From Verrucomicrobia bacterium SCGC AAA164-M04 (lineage in GTDB: Bacteria; Verrucomicrobiota; Verrucomicrobiae; Verrucomicrobiales; Akkermansiaceae), in assembly GCA_000383735.1 (NCBI GenBank), contig KB912071.1, forward strand, positions 6,161-70,160: a DNA stretch of 64,000 nt, in the 5' to 3' direction. Both the position numbers and the translations under genes were made by a program. How positions within the stretch are numbered: position 1 is the stretch's first letter; each line of letters begins with the position of its first letter. Below are positions 45,803-53,104 of the stretch, piece by piece. Under the pieces are notes generated by a model. The model worked only from the letters and a program-made list of their open reading frames with translations. It was not told the origin of the DNA and searched no databases.

Positions 45803-46759
45803 ATGGTGACTATTCACCAAGCAGCTTACCATGGTTCACTGATCGCCGACGCGTTCGCAATGCCGGTCCACTGGTACTACGATCGGGGCGCTATGGACCA
45901 AGATTATCCAGAGCTCGATCGCTACCTCCCACCACGCTCTCATCATCCCGACAGTATTTTGTGGCGGTCCGAATACACGCCACTTAACGAGAAAGGAGAA
46001 ATTCTACATGATCAGGCGCGCTTCTGGGGACAGCGTGGCATTCACTACCACCAAAACCTGCGTGCAGGAGAAAATACGGTTAATTTCAAGCTTGCCCAAG
46101 CTCTTCATCATCAAGTTTCACTCAGAGGCAGGTATGATCCTGTCGACTGGATTGAAAAATACATCGAATTTATGCGCACTCCTAACTGGCATAACGATAC
46201 CTATCTTGAGGAATACCATAGGGCTTTCTTTACCCGTTATGCCCAGGGCAAAAGCATCCTGAAATGTGGAATTTCCGACGAACACATTGGCGGCCTCGCC
46301 ACGGTTCCCTCGCTTTTGGCAGCGTTACCCGCGGGCGACCATCGCAAGACCATCAAAGCCCACATTTCTCTCACACATCGCCACTCCAACGTTCTGCGCG
46401 CCGCTGATTGCCTCGTTCGCGTCCTTCAATTTATTGCTAATGGCACCCCGCTACGAGAGGCCCTCATGACGCAGGCCGGTGATTGGTTCTCCACTCGCAA
46501 GGCTACAAAATGGGCGAACCAAGACGATCGCGTCATAGTAGGGCAACGGTTAAGTCCGGCCTGCTATATTGATCAATCCTTCCCCGCCTCACTCTATCTT
46601 GCTTGGAAATACCACGAAAATTTAGCCGAAGCTGTCATTGCTAATGCGAAAGTCGGTGGTGACAGTTGCCACCGAGGCGCAGTTGTCGGCTCACTTGTGG
46701 CTGCGGAGATCAAAAGATTAACCGGAGAATTTGACCTCATTCACTTTCCTGCTGATTGA
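45803..46759 (+). CDS. ADP-ribosylglycohydrolase family protein
   Basis: The 318-residue protein resembles ADP-ribosylglycohydrolase (DraG/ARH-like) members: GSLIADAFAMPVHW near the start, the GGLATVPSLLAAL helix, THRHSNVLRAADCLVR and NAKVGGDSCHRGAVVGSLVAAE near the end. The last motif, VGGDSCHRGAVVG, corresponds to the metal-binding GGDTDT region but has Ser-Cys-His in place of Thr-Asp-Thr, so metal binding may be altered. Start ATG at 45803. Its 3' end overlaps the convergent DUF2805 gene by 23 bases. Confidence 0.82.
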   Translation: MVTIHQAAYHGSLIADAFAMPVHWYYDRGAMDQDYPELDRYLPPRSHHPDSILWRSEYTPLNEKGEILHDQARFWGQRGIHYHQNLRAGENTVNFKLAQALHHQVSLRGRYDPVDWIEKYIEFMRTPNWHNDTYLEEYHRAFFTRYAQGKSILKCGISDEHIGGLATVPSLLAALPAGDHRKTIKAHISLTHRHSNVLRAADCLVRVLQFIANGTPLREALMTQAGDWFSTRKATKWANQDDRVIVGQRLSPACYIDQSFPASLYLAWKYHENLAEAVIANAKVGGDSCHRGAVVGSLVAAEIKRLTGEFDLIHFPAD

Positions 46760-47000
46760 GAAGATCTCGCCCTGAAACTCTTTTCATCTGAAGACGGCTT
46801 TCACGAAATCTCCCCGCGTGTTTTGTGATTCGACCATTGACCCGCTTACGCCACATCCTAAAGCTGCTCGGCTTAAGGTTTGTTCGCATCACTTTGATTA
46901 CCGCAGCCTCAACCAAGCCAGTTTTTTTATGAATTTCATCAAATGTCGTCCGGTCCTCCCATGCCATTCGGATCACTCTATTCTTGAGTTCGTCATTCAT
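46737..47000 (-). CDS. DUF2805 (TIGR03643) family protein
   Basis: An 87-residue protein with the family core VIRMAWEDRTTFDEIHKKTGL and FRMWRKRVNGRITKH. The N-terminal part looks like a small helix-turn-helix, so a DNA- or RNA-binding role is possible but unproven. It is divergent from the DUF2256/DUF3253 gene by 40 bases; these families often neighbour one another. Confidence 0.82.
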   Translation of the reverse strand: MNDELKNRVIRMAWEDRTTFDEIHKKTGLVEAAVIKVMRTNLKPSSFRMWRKRVNGRITKHAGRFRESRLQMKRVSGRDLLNQQESE

Positions 47001-47040
47001 TGTAAATCAATCAACCTCTTCCCCAAAAACGCAAGTCGCG

Positions 47041-47412
47041 ATGATTCCTAATAAAATTTGCCAAACCTGCGGACGAACGATCCAATGGCGCAAGAAGTGG
47101 AAAAACTGTTGGCATGAGATCCGTTACTGCTCCATTCAGTGCCGCAGGTCTAAGCCTAACGACCTCGACCGTAAGCTCGAAACAGCAATCCTTGAAATCC
47201 TCAATCACAAGTCAATCAATGCCACAATTTGCCCAAGCGAAGCCACACGATTGATCTTCAAAGAAGAAGGATGGCAAAAACATATGGAGCGGACGCGCCA
47301 AGCTGCCCGGCGGCTCCTTGAAACTGGTGAAATTGAAATTCTTCAAAAGGGAGGAGTTGTCGATCCGTCAACCTTCAAAGGCCCGATCCGGTTACGGAAA
47401 CGGGTTCATTAA
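47041..47412 (+). CDS. DUF2256 and DUF3253 domain protein
   Basis: A 123-residue protein made of a DUF2256 zinc-finger (CQTCGRTIQWRKKW and YCSIQCR, four Cys) followed by a DUF3253 winged-helix-like domain (CPSEATRLIF, RQAARRLLETGEIEILQKG). Most likely a small nucleic-acid-binding protein. I chose the ATG at 47041, just before the zinc finger; the longer frame from 46984 crosses the divergent gene start. Confidence 0.82.
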   Translation: MIPNKICQTCGRTIQWRKKWKNCWHEIRYCSIQCRRSKPNDLDRKLETAILEILNHKSINATICPSEATRLIFKEEGWQKHMERTRQAARRLLETGEIEILQKGGVVDPSTFKGPIRLRKRVH

Positions 47413-47491
47413 ATGTTGATTTTGATGACTCCTCTCAATTCAAAGAATTCCAAAACTTGCCTAACTCACCGATCTCCGGCACAAATTCCCT

Positions 47492-48514
47492 GTGCTCAAT
47501 CTTCTTTATCCTGCTGCACGTGCCATCCTCTTCCGTCTTGATGCTGAGCGCGCCCATCACTTTTCGATGGCGGGCCTTCGTGCGAGCAAAAATCTCGGAA
47601 TTTTGCAGGCCTTAACTGCTAAGCCAGAATCAAAGCCGATTTCTTTTGCTGGCTTAACGTTCCCCAATCCAGTTGGCCTCGCAGCTGGCCTCGATAAAGA
47701 AGCGAACACCATTGATGCCCTCGGTCTTCTTGGCTTCGGACATATTGAAGTTGGCACTCTCACCCCGAAGCCTCAAGAAGGAAACGAAGCTCCACGCCTA
47801 TTCCGACTACCTCAACATAATGCGCTCATTAATCGCATGGGTTTCAATAATCCCGGTATTAACCAAGGCCTTGCCAATGCACGATCCTCTTCCTCTTTCA
47901 AGGGAGTCGTCGGCATTAATATTGGAAAAAACAAAGTCACTCCTAACGAACGGGCTAATGAGGATTATGCGATCGCCTTCGAAAAGGCCTATCCTTGGGC
48001 AGACTATATAACGGCTAACTTTTCTTCTCCCAACACGCCAGGTCTGCGTGACCTTCAATCAGAGGAGGCCTCAGGGAAACTTCTTGAAAGACTCAAAAAG
48101 CTGCAGGAAACCCTTCATAAGAAAACCGGACGATACGTCCCCTTCGCGCTTAAAGTCGCACCGGATCTCGATGAAAACCAGATCGATGGGCTCGCAAAAA
48201 TCTTCCGTAATGGCGGGCTCGATTTCCTCATCGCTACCAACACGACCCTAGATCGCGCGGCTGTCAAAAATCACCCAAATGCCAAGGAGGCTGGCGGACT
48301 TTCTGGGGCTCCATTGACCAGTCATTCAACTGAGGTAATCGCCCGTTTTAGTGCTGGACTTGGCAAAGATGTTCCAATCATAGGGGCCGGCGGAATCTTC
48401 TCAGCCGACGACGCCCTCGCCAAAAAAGCAGCTGGAGCATCACTTGTGCAAATCTACACCGGTTTCGTTTATAAAGGTCCTGCGTTGATCCACGACATCA
48501 TACGCGCCTGGTAA
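47492..48514 (+). CDS. pyrD: dihydroorotate dehydrogenase (quinone), class 2
   Basis: It oxidises dihydroorotate to orotate with FMN and passes electrons to membrane quinone in pyrimidine synthesis. At 340 residues with an N-terminal helix (LYPAARAILFRLDAERAHHF) it is the membrane-associated class 2 type. Family segments are FPNPVGLAAGLDK, NRMGFNNPG, and NFSSPNTPGLRDLQ with the class 2 catalytic Ser; IGAGGIFSADDALAK closes the FMN site. The start is GTG at 47492. Its end overlaps dxr (convergent) by 17 bases. Confidence 0.95.
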   Translation: MLNLLYPAARAILFRLDAERAHHFSMAGLRASKNLGILQALTAKPESKPISFAGLTFPNPVGLAAGLDKEANTIDALGLLGFGHIEVGTLTPKPQEGNEAPRLFRLPQHNALINRMGFNNPGINQGLANARSSSSFKGVVGINIGKNKVTPNERANEDYAIAFEKAYPWADYITANFSSPNTPGLRDLQSEEASGKLLERLKKLQETLHKKTGRYVPFALKVAPDLDENQIDGLAKIFRNGGLDFLIATNTTLDRAAVKNHPNAKEAGGLSGAPLTSHSTEVIARFSAGLGKDVPIIGAGGIFSADDALAKKAAGASLVQIYTGFVYKGPALIHDIIRAW

Positions 48515-49649
48515 TTTCACGGGCTATTTTCCGAGCCTCGAGGTCGGCATTGACCACGACATCTAATTCCTGCGAATCAATGTGCTCGACTTGATTCATC
48601 GTTTCTTCCACGACCTGCCAAATTCCAGGGAAACTGAGGCCGCTCTGCCGAAATGCTTCGTTGGCAACCTCATTGGCGGCATTCAAGACCGCAGGTAGAG
48701 TTCCACCCCGCTCTCCGGCTTCCCGTGCCAAATTGAGGGCCGGGAAATCGTTTTCACGAGGTGCTTCAAACTCAAGCTTGGCGAGAGTCGGGAAATCTAG
48801 GGGTTTCAATTTGTTCCTCAGACGCTCAGGCCAGACCACGGCATACTGAATCGGAAAACACATATCCGTTGTGCTTAGTTGGGCTAACACACTCCCGTCG
48901 ACAAACTCGACCATTGAGTGGACAATACTCTGAGGGTGTACCACCACCTCAACTTTAGACATTGGAATATCAAAAAGCCAGCGAGCTTCAATCATCTCAA
49001 GTCCTTTGTTAAAAAGGGTCGCTGAATCAATTGTAATTTTTTGCCCCATCTCCCAAGTCGGATGCCTGAGAGCATCCTCCAGCTTCACCTCAGAAAGTTT
49101 TTCAGCTGGCAATGTCCGAAATGGTCCTCCTGAGGCAGTAACAATGAGACGGCGAACTTCATCTAAGCCCCCTTCATGACCTTCGAGACATTGAAAAATC
49201 GCATTGTGTTCACTATCAACGGGGAGAATATTAACCCCCTTCCTTCGGGCAGCATTCATAACAACCTCCCCGGCCATCACCAAAATTTCCTTACTCGCAA
49301 CCGCGACATCACAACCCAATGCGATGGCCGCTAATGTGGGGCGCAATCCCTCAACGCCCACAATTGCCACTAACACCAAATCGGGCTTAGTTGCCTCCAC
49401 AATTTCCACGAGTCCTTCCGCTCCGGCGTAAATGGAACGTCCAGGTTTCTCAAGTTGCTTACAGCGTGAGTCATCGGCCAAACAAAGATGATTTACTCCA
49501 AATTCCTTTGCTTGCTCTTCTAGATCCTCAACGCGCGTGCCAGCAGCGAGCCCGACAACCGACATTCGATCGGGAATCTGCCGCGCCACAATAAGCGCAC
49601 TTGTCCCAATTGACCCAGTGGAACCTAAAATTAAAACACGCTTTTTCAT
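48498..49649 (-). CDS. dxr: 1-deoxy-D-xylulose 5-phosphate reductoisomerase
   Basis: The second enzyme of the methylerythritol phosphate pathway to isoprenoids; it uses NADPH and a divalent metal. The 383-residue protein has the NADPH loop ILGSTGSIG at the start, ASKEILVMAG, PVDSEHNAIFQ with the metal ligands Asp and Glu, TASGGPF, and HPTWEMGQKITIDSATLFNKG. Its ATG overlaps the cdsA stop as ATGA, so cdsA and dxr form a translationally coupled pair. Confidence 0.96.
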   Translation of the reverse strand: MKKRVLILGSTGSIGTSALIVARQIPDRMSVVGLAAGTRVEDLEEQAKEFGVNHLCLADDSRCKQLEKPGRSIYAGAEGLVEIVEATKPDLVLVAIVGVEGLRPTLAAIALGCDVAVASKEILVMAGEVVMNAARRKGVNILPVDSEHNAIFQCLEGHEGGLDEVRRLIVTASGGPFRTLPAEKLSEVKLEDALRHPTWEMGQKITIDSATLFNKGLEMIEARWLFDIPMSKVEVVVHPQSIVHSMVEFVDGSVLAQLSTTDMCFPIQYAVVWPERLRNKLKPLDFPTLAKLEFEAPRENDFPALNLAREAGERGGTLPAVLNAANEVANEAFRQSGLSFPGIWQVVEETMNQVEHIDSQELDVVVNADLEARKIAREITRRV

Positions 49650-50551
49650 TGAATGAGACCTGTCTTAAGAAGGTAAAAATACGTCACGGGAGCAGCAAAA
49701 CAAAGGCTATCAATTAAATCGAGAACCCCTCCAATTCCGGGCATCAAACTCCCAGAATCCTTCACCTCGAGGCTTCGTTTCAAAATAGATTCAGCAAGAT
49801 CACCCGCGACGGCCACCAAACCAATCAGAAGGGCTAGAACGCCAACATGCAGTGGTGGGATCCAAGACAAGATATCGCCGGACAATATCCATACTCCCCA
49901 TGCCGCTAGTTGAGCAAAAACAAGCGCTCCCAAAAAACCTTCCCAGGTTTTCGCAGGACTTAGATGAGGAGCCATTTTGTTTTTCCCGATCAAGGACCCT
50001 GTAATGTAGGCACCCATATCGGTGAATTTGGCCGCAGCAATCATGAACAAAAGCAACCAAGCTCCGGGGACCTCACCCCCCCCTCCACCCCCAGGCAGGA
50101 AAATAAGGCGATAAACAAAACATCCGAAGAGGATAGGCACATAAACAAATGCAAGTAATCCATCCCCCACCGCATCCACACTTTGACGTTCTTCGATGCC
50201 ATGTTTAAATCTGACAAAAAAACAAAAGATCGTAACCGTAGTCAGTCCTGCTAATTCGCTAAAATAATTATCGTGCCCTTGATACCCTACGACAAGAAAG
50301 AATCCGGTGGAAAGAGCAACTGCTAGACCGACTAATAAACCGACGGCCCGACAAACATCGCCGGGGAACTTCGAAAACAAATTCCGAAACTCCCAAGTAC
50401 CAGCTACCGTTAAAAAGGAAACGAGTCCAAAAAAAGCCCATTTATTTTGAGAAACAAAAACACCCGTCACAAGAGCCCATAAAATGATGGTGCTTGTAAG
50501 ACGGGCCCGAAAGACCTCGGCCTTACTTGGTTTGTTAACCCCTTCCTGCAT
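49646..50551 (-). CDS. cdsA: phosphatidate cytidylyltransferase
   Basis: It makes CDP-diacylglycerol for phospholipid synthesis in the inner membrane. The 301-residue protein has about eight membrane helices and the C-terminal signature SILKRSLEVKDSGSLMPGIGGVLDLIDSL, with Ile and Leu where many bacteria have His and Arg. AAKFTDMGAYITGSLIG precedes it. A Gly-rich loop (PGGGGGGEV) contains a C8 run at 50076-50083 that is in frame. It is first of the cdsA-dxr pair. Confidence 0.94.
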   Translation of the reverse strand: MQEGVNKPSKAEVFRARLTSTIILWALVTGVFVSQNKWAFFGLVSFLTVAGTWEFRNLFSKFPGDVCRAVGLLVGLAVALSTGFFLVVGYQGHDNYFSELAGLTTVTIFCFFVRFKHGIEERQSVDAVGDGLLAFVYVPILFGCFVYRLIFLPGGGGGGEVPGAWLLLFMIAAAKFTDMGAYITGSLIGKNKMAPHLSPAKTWEGFLGALVFAQLAAWGVWILSGDILSWIPPLHVGVLALLIGLVAVAGDLAESILKRSLEVKDSGSLMPGIGGVLDLIDSLCFAAPVTYFYLLKTGLIQ

Positions 50552-50695
50552 TCAGGGATCTTTGGGATATGCACTCGAACCGGCAATGACAATTCATTAA
50601 AAAATTTACACCCCATTCGCAACTCTTCTCCAACGAACGGTTATATCACCTGAATCTGGGACTATCTTAAAATCCCGAGAAATTAGAAAACCACT

Positions 50696-51139
50696 ATGAA
50701 AACAAAACTAACATCAGTAATCGTCGCGATCGTCACCTGTGCCGTCGCAACTGCAGAGCCTCCGAAGGGTGAAGGTAAAAAGGGAGCCCGCGGCCCCGGG
50801 AAACGCCCCGTTCCTCAAGGTGACGGTAAACTTAGCCAAGAAGACCGCAAGGCCGCTATGGCAGCTCGTCGCGCTGAAATGATGAAGAAATTCGATAAGG
50901 ACGGTGATGGAAAGCTCAGCGAAGCCGAGCGTAAAGTCGCCATGGCAGCTCGAAAGGCTGATTTTCTCAAGAAGCATGACAAAGACGGTGATGGAAAACT
51001 TAGCGATGAAGAAAAGGCCGCAGCTCGCAAGTCAATGGGAGCGCGCCGCGGTGGCCCACGAGGAGCTGGCAAGGGCGAAGATGGTCGCAAAAAGGGCAAT
51101 GGCGCTCCCAAAAAGGGCAAAAAACCAGCCGCTAAATAG
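50696..51139 (+). CDS. secreted EF-hand protein with very basic tail
   Basis: A 147-residue protein with a signal peptide (to about residue 20, VATA) and two canonical EF-hand loops, each DKDGDGKLSxxE, spaced 28 residues apart; a third, partial loop GDGKLSQED precedes them. The rest is Lys/Arg/Gly/Pro-rich. It should bind calcium outside the cytoplasm; the basic tail may contact anionic polymers. I know similar short EF-hand proteins from Planctomycetes and Verrucomicrobia, without function. A strong terminator follows. Confidence 0.83.
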   Translation: MKTKLTSVIVAIVTCAVATAEPPKGEGKKGARGPGKRPVPQGDGKLSQEDRKAAMAARRAEMMKKFDKDGDGKLSEAERKVAMAARKADFLKKHDKDGDGKLSDEEKAAARKSMGARRGGPRGAGKGEDGRKKGNGAPKKGKKPAAK

Positions 51140-51180
51140 AGTTTAGCATTCCCGAAAATTCCCCCATACCCAAAACTTAA

Positions 51181-51212
51181 AAGAGGCTCGATCATTAATG
51201 ATCGGGCTTCTT
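51181..51212. terminator. bidirectional intrinsic terminator
   Basis: AAGAGGCTCGATCATT and AATGATCGGGCTTCTT are near-perfect inverted halves of 16 bases with two G-U pairs; the centre must form the loop. T-rich sequence follows. It lies 41 bases after the EF-hand gene stop. Confidence 0.72.
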
Positions 51213-51398
51213 TGCCTTTAAATTGGAATTCAGATGATTAAACCGCAGTAGACTATCTACAGAATTCCTTCACCACTAGCCTCTTTCTATCCTCTTCCTT
51301 CTCTAGGGGCTGATGAAACCTCAGGTGATCAATCTTAAAATATTCAGGGTTAACTTTCCCTCATTGCCAGCGGCAAACCACTACGATATACGCAGCCA

Positions 51399-52376
51399 AT
51401 GAAACAGATAGTCGCTTTCTCCCTCTTTGTAGCTGGCTTCGCCTCTGGTCAAACTTCACCCTTCCCAGACCTGAAATGGAAGGAGAAGGACCTTGATCAT
51501 TTCACGATCCGAACCAAGAGCACCGGGACCGATCCAGCCCGGAAATATTCTGAAAAAACCTATGAGGTAATGCTTGAGATTCTTCCTGGATTAGAGGGGG
51601 ATTTCGAGAAGAACGAATTCCGAACACCCGGCGGACAGGAAGCGGGGAAAGAAGATCGGTTCCGCTTTACCACCTATTTAGTCGAAACCGGTCATGATTT
51701 TCATAGTTGCGTCATGACCGATGCCAACCGCCACAATTGGGCTAACGGCAATGTTCAGATCACGAAACAGGTTGGAAATTACCTCGACCCAATGAACCGT
51801 TATCTTGTCATCTGCAAAAGCGATTCTGAGCAATCAGGCGGGGGACGTGAAAAAGATCGTAAGGAGATCCTAGTGCACAGCCTCGGAACGGCCTTAATGA
51901 AAGGTCGCGCCCGCCAGGCAGATCTCCCCTTTTGGATGACAGCAGGGATGGGATACTATGCTGAGCACATGGTCTTTGATCGTTGTTCGATTTATTATCT
52001 CGATTTCGAAGCCTACTACCGGCAAAACCCTGACGCAAAAGTAGATGCCCGCAAGGGTGGGACACTAGGGCCTCAAGAATCATGGCCGAGAATCCTAAGG
52101 AAACTTTGTAAAGGAGAGAAACGGGTAAGTCTTGAGAAGACACTCGGCGCCCAGATCGTCACTCTTTCGCCGAACGAATCCGGATACATCTTTGCTCTGA
52201 ACTATTTCATGGTCAGCACCAATGAACGCACGAAAAAATATCAGGGATTAATTACTTCAATTCGCGCGGGTGCAAAGCCGACAAAAGATCTTCTTTTGAA
52301 AACCATGGGTTACGGAGATGACGCTTCATTTGAGAAAGACTGGTATGAATGGATGATGAGTTCAAAATTCAAATAG
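51399..52376 (+). CDS. secreted gluzincin-like protein with degenerate active site
   Basis: The 325-residue protein has a signal peptide (residues 1-18, AGFASGQ). Its layout resembles DUF1570/MA-clan zinc peptidases: a strand region, then an expected HExxH helix, then LPFWxxEGxAEY. Here the helix reads EILVHSLGTALM (H160-S-L-G-T164) and the downstream segment LPFWMTAGMGYYAEH (Ala182 in place of the Glu). The zinc and catalytic residues except H160 are therefore missing, so it is probably not an active peptidase. It ends six bases before the next gene. Family assignment is from pattern only. Confidence 0.72.
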   Translation: MKQIVAFSLFVAGFASGQTSPFPDLKWKEKDLDHFTIRTKSTGTDPARKYSEKTYEVMLEILPGLEGDFEKNEFRTPGGQEAGKEDRFRFTTYLVETGHDFHSCVMTDANRHNWANGNVQITKQVGNYLDPMNRYLVICKSDSEQSGGGREKDRKEILVHSLGTALMKGRARQADLPFWMTAGMGYYAEHMVFDRCSIYYLDFEAYYRQNPDAKVDARKGGTLGPQESWPRILRKLCKGEKRVSLEKTLGAQIVTLSPNESGYIFALNYFMVSTNERTKKYQGLITSIRAGAKPTKDLLLKTMGYGDDASFEKDWYEWMMSSKFK

Positions 52377-52382
52377 GGCTTG

Positions 52383-53057
52383 ATGAATAAGCCACGATTC
52401 ATTCTTTTTATTGCTCTTCTCGGTGGCTCGGGTTTAGCAGCCTATCTTGCTTCTTCTCGTGAGCCAGTGAAGCAGAATGGAGCTCTTCAAAATCCCTCTG
52501 CCGTGAAGACGTCCCAAGAGCAAAAATCTTCGAAGCGGAGCGAAATTTCAGCGCCACTCCCTCTGGATAACCGGAAGGTCGAAGAAATGGATTCGACAAA
52601 CTACGAGGTCACAGTTTCCAACATTAACTTGGAAGAAGTTGGGCGGCGTATTGAGCGAGAATCTCAAGAACAACTTCGCAAACTCACCGACCGTTATCAA
52701 CTCACCGCAAACCAGCGGCGAGAAGCATTTCCACTCTTAGTCAGTTATCACGCTGATTATACAGACGGACTTATTGTGAACGGATTTAAAGCGCAACCTC
52801 CGCGCAGCAATAGCCTCTCGTCTGAACTTTATTTGATTTTCGATCTTACCCAGCAAGAGATTTACCAAGAGGATGTCGAGGCCGATAATAAATGGTGGGG
52901 AGAGATTCTCGGACAACTCCGCTCCGATCTTGACCGCTCGCTCTACTCAACCAATCCCGAGGACACGTCGAGAAAAAGCGGAGAGAAAACTGAAAAGCAA
53001 AGTCGAGAACGCGTCAAACCTCGGACGATCCCACTCGACGACCTCTTTAGAAACTGA
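52383..53057 (+). CDS. membrane-anchored hypothetical protein
   Basis: I recognise no family. The 224-residue protein has an N-terminal helix (FILFIALLGGSGLAAYLA), a Ser/Lys/Gln-rich linker to about residue 65, and an alpha-helical middle (about 75-185) with RRIERESQEQLRKLTDRYQLTANQRREAF, reminiscent of small periplasmic helical proteins such as Spy/CpxP-like ones. The C-terminus is charged. I take the second of two starts (ATG 52383, after a TTG). It forms an operon with the degenerate peptidase and may be its partner. Confidence 0.7.
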   Translation: MNKPRFILFIALLGGSGLAAYLASSREPVKQNGALQNPSAVKTSQEQKSSKRSEISAPLPLDNRKVEEMDSTNYEVTVSNINLEEVGRRIERESQEQLRKLTDRYQLTANQRREAFPLLVSYHADYTDGLIVNGFKAQPPRSNSLSSELYLIFDLTQQEIYQEDVEADNKWWGEILGQLRSDLDRSLYSTNPEDTSRKSGEKTEKQSRERVKPRTIPLDDLFRN

Positions 53058-53077
53058 CGATTCAGCTCCCGGGATCT

Positions 53078-53100
53078 TCTCTAAAAACATCTTTAGGAGA
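53078..53100. terminator. weak hairpin between convergent genes
   Basis: TCTCTAAA pairs with TTTAGGAGA (one bulged G) around AACATC. It lies in the 47-base gap between the convergent hypothetical gene and rnr and may terminate one or both. Confidence 0.35.
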
Positions 53101-53104
53101 CTCC

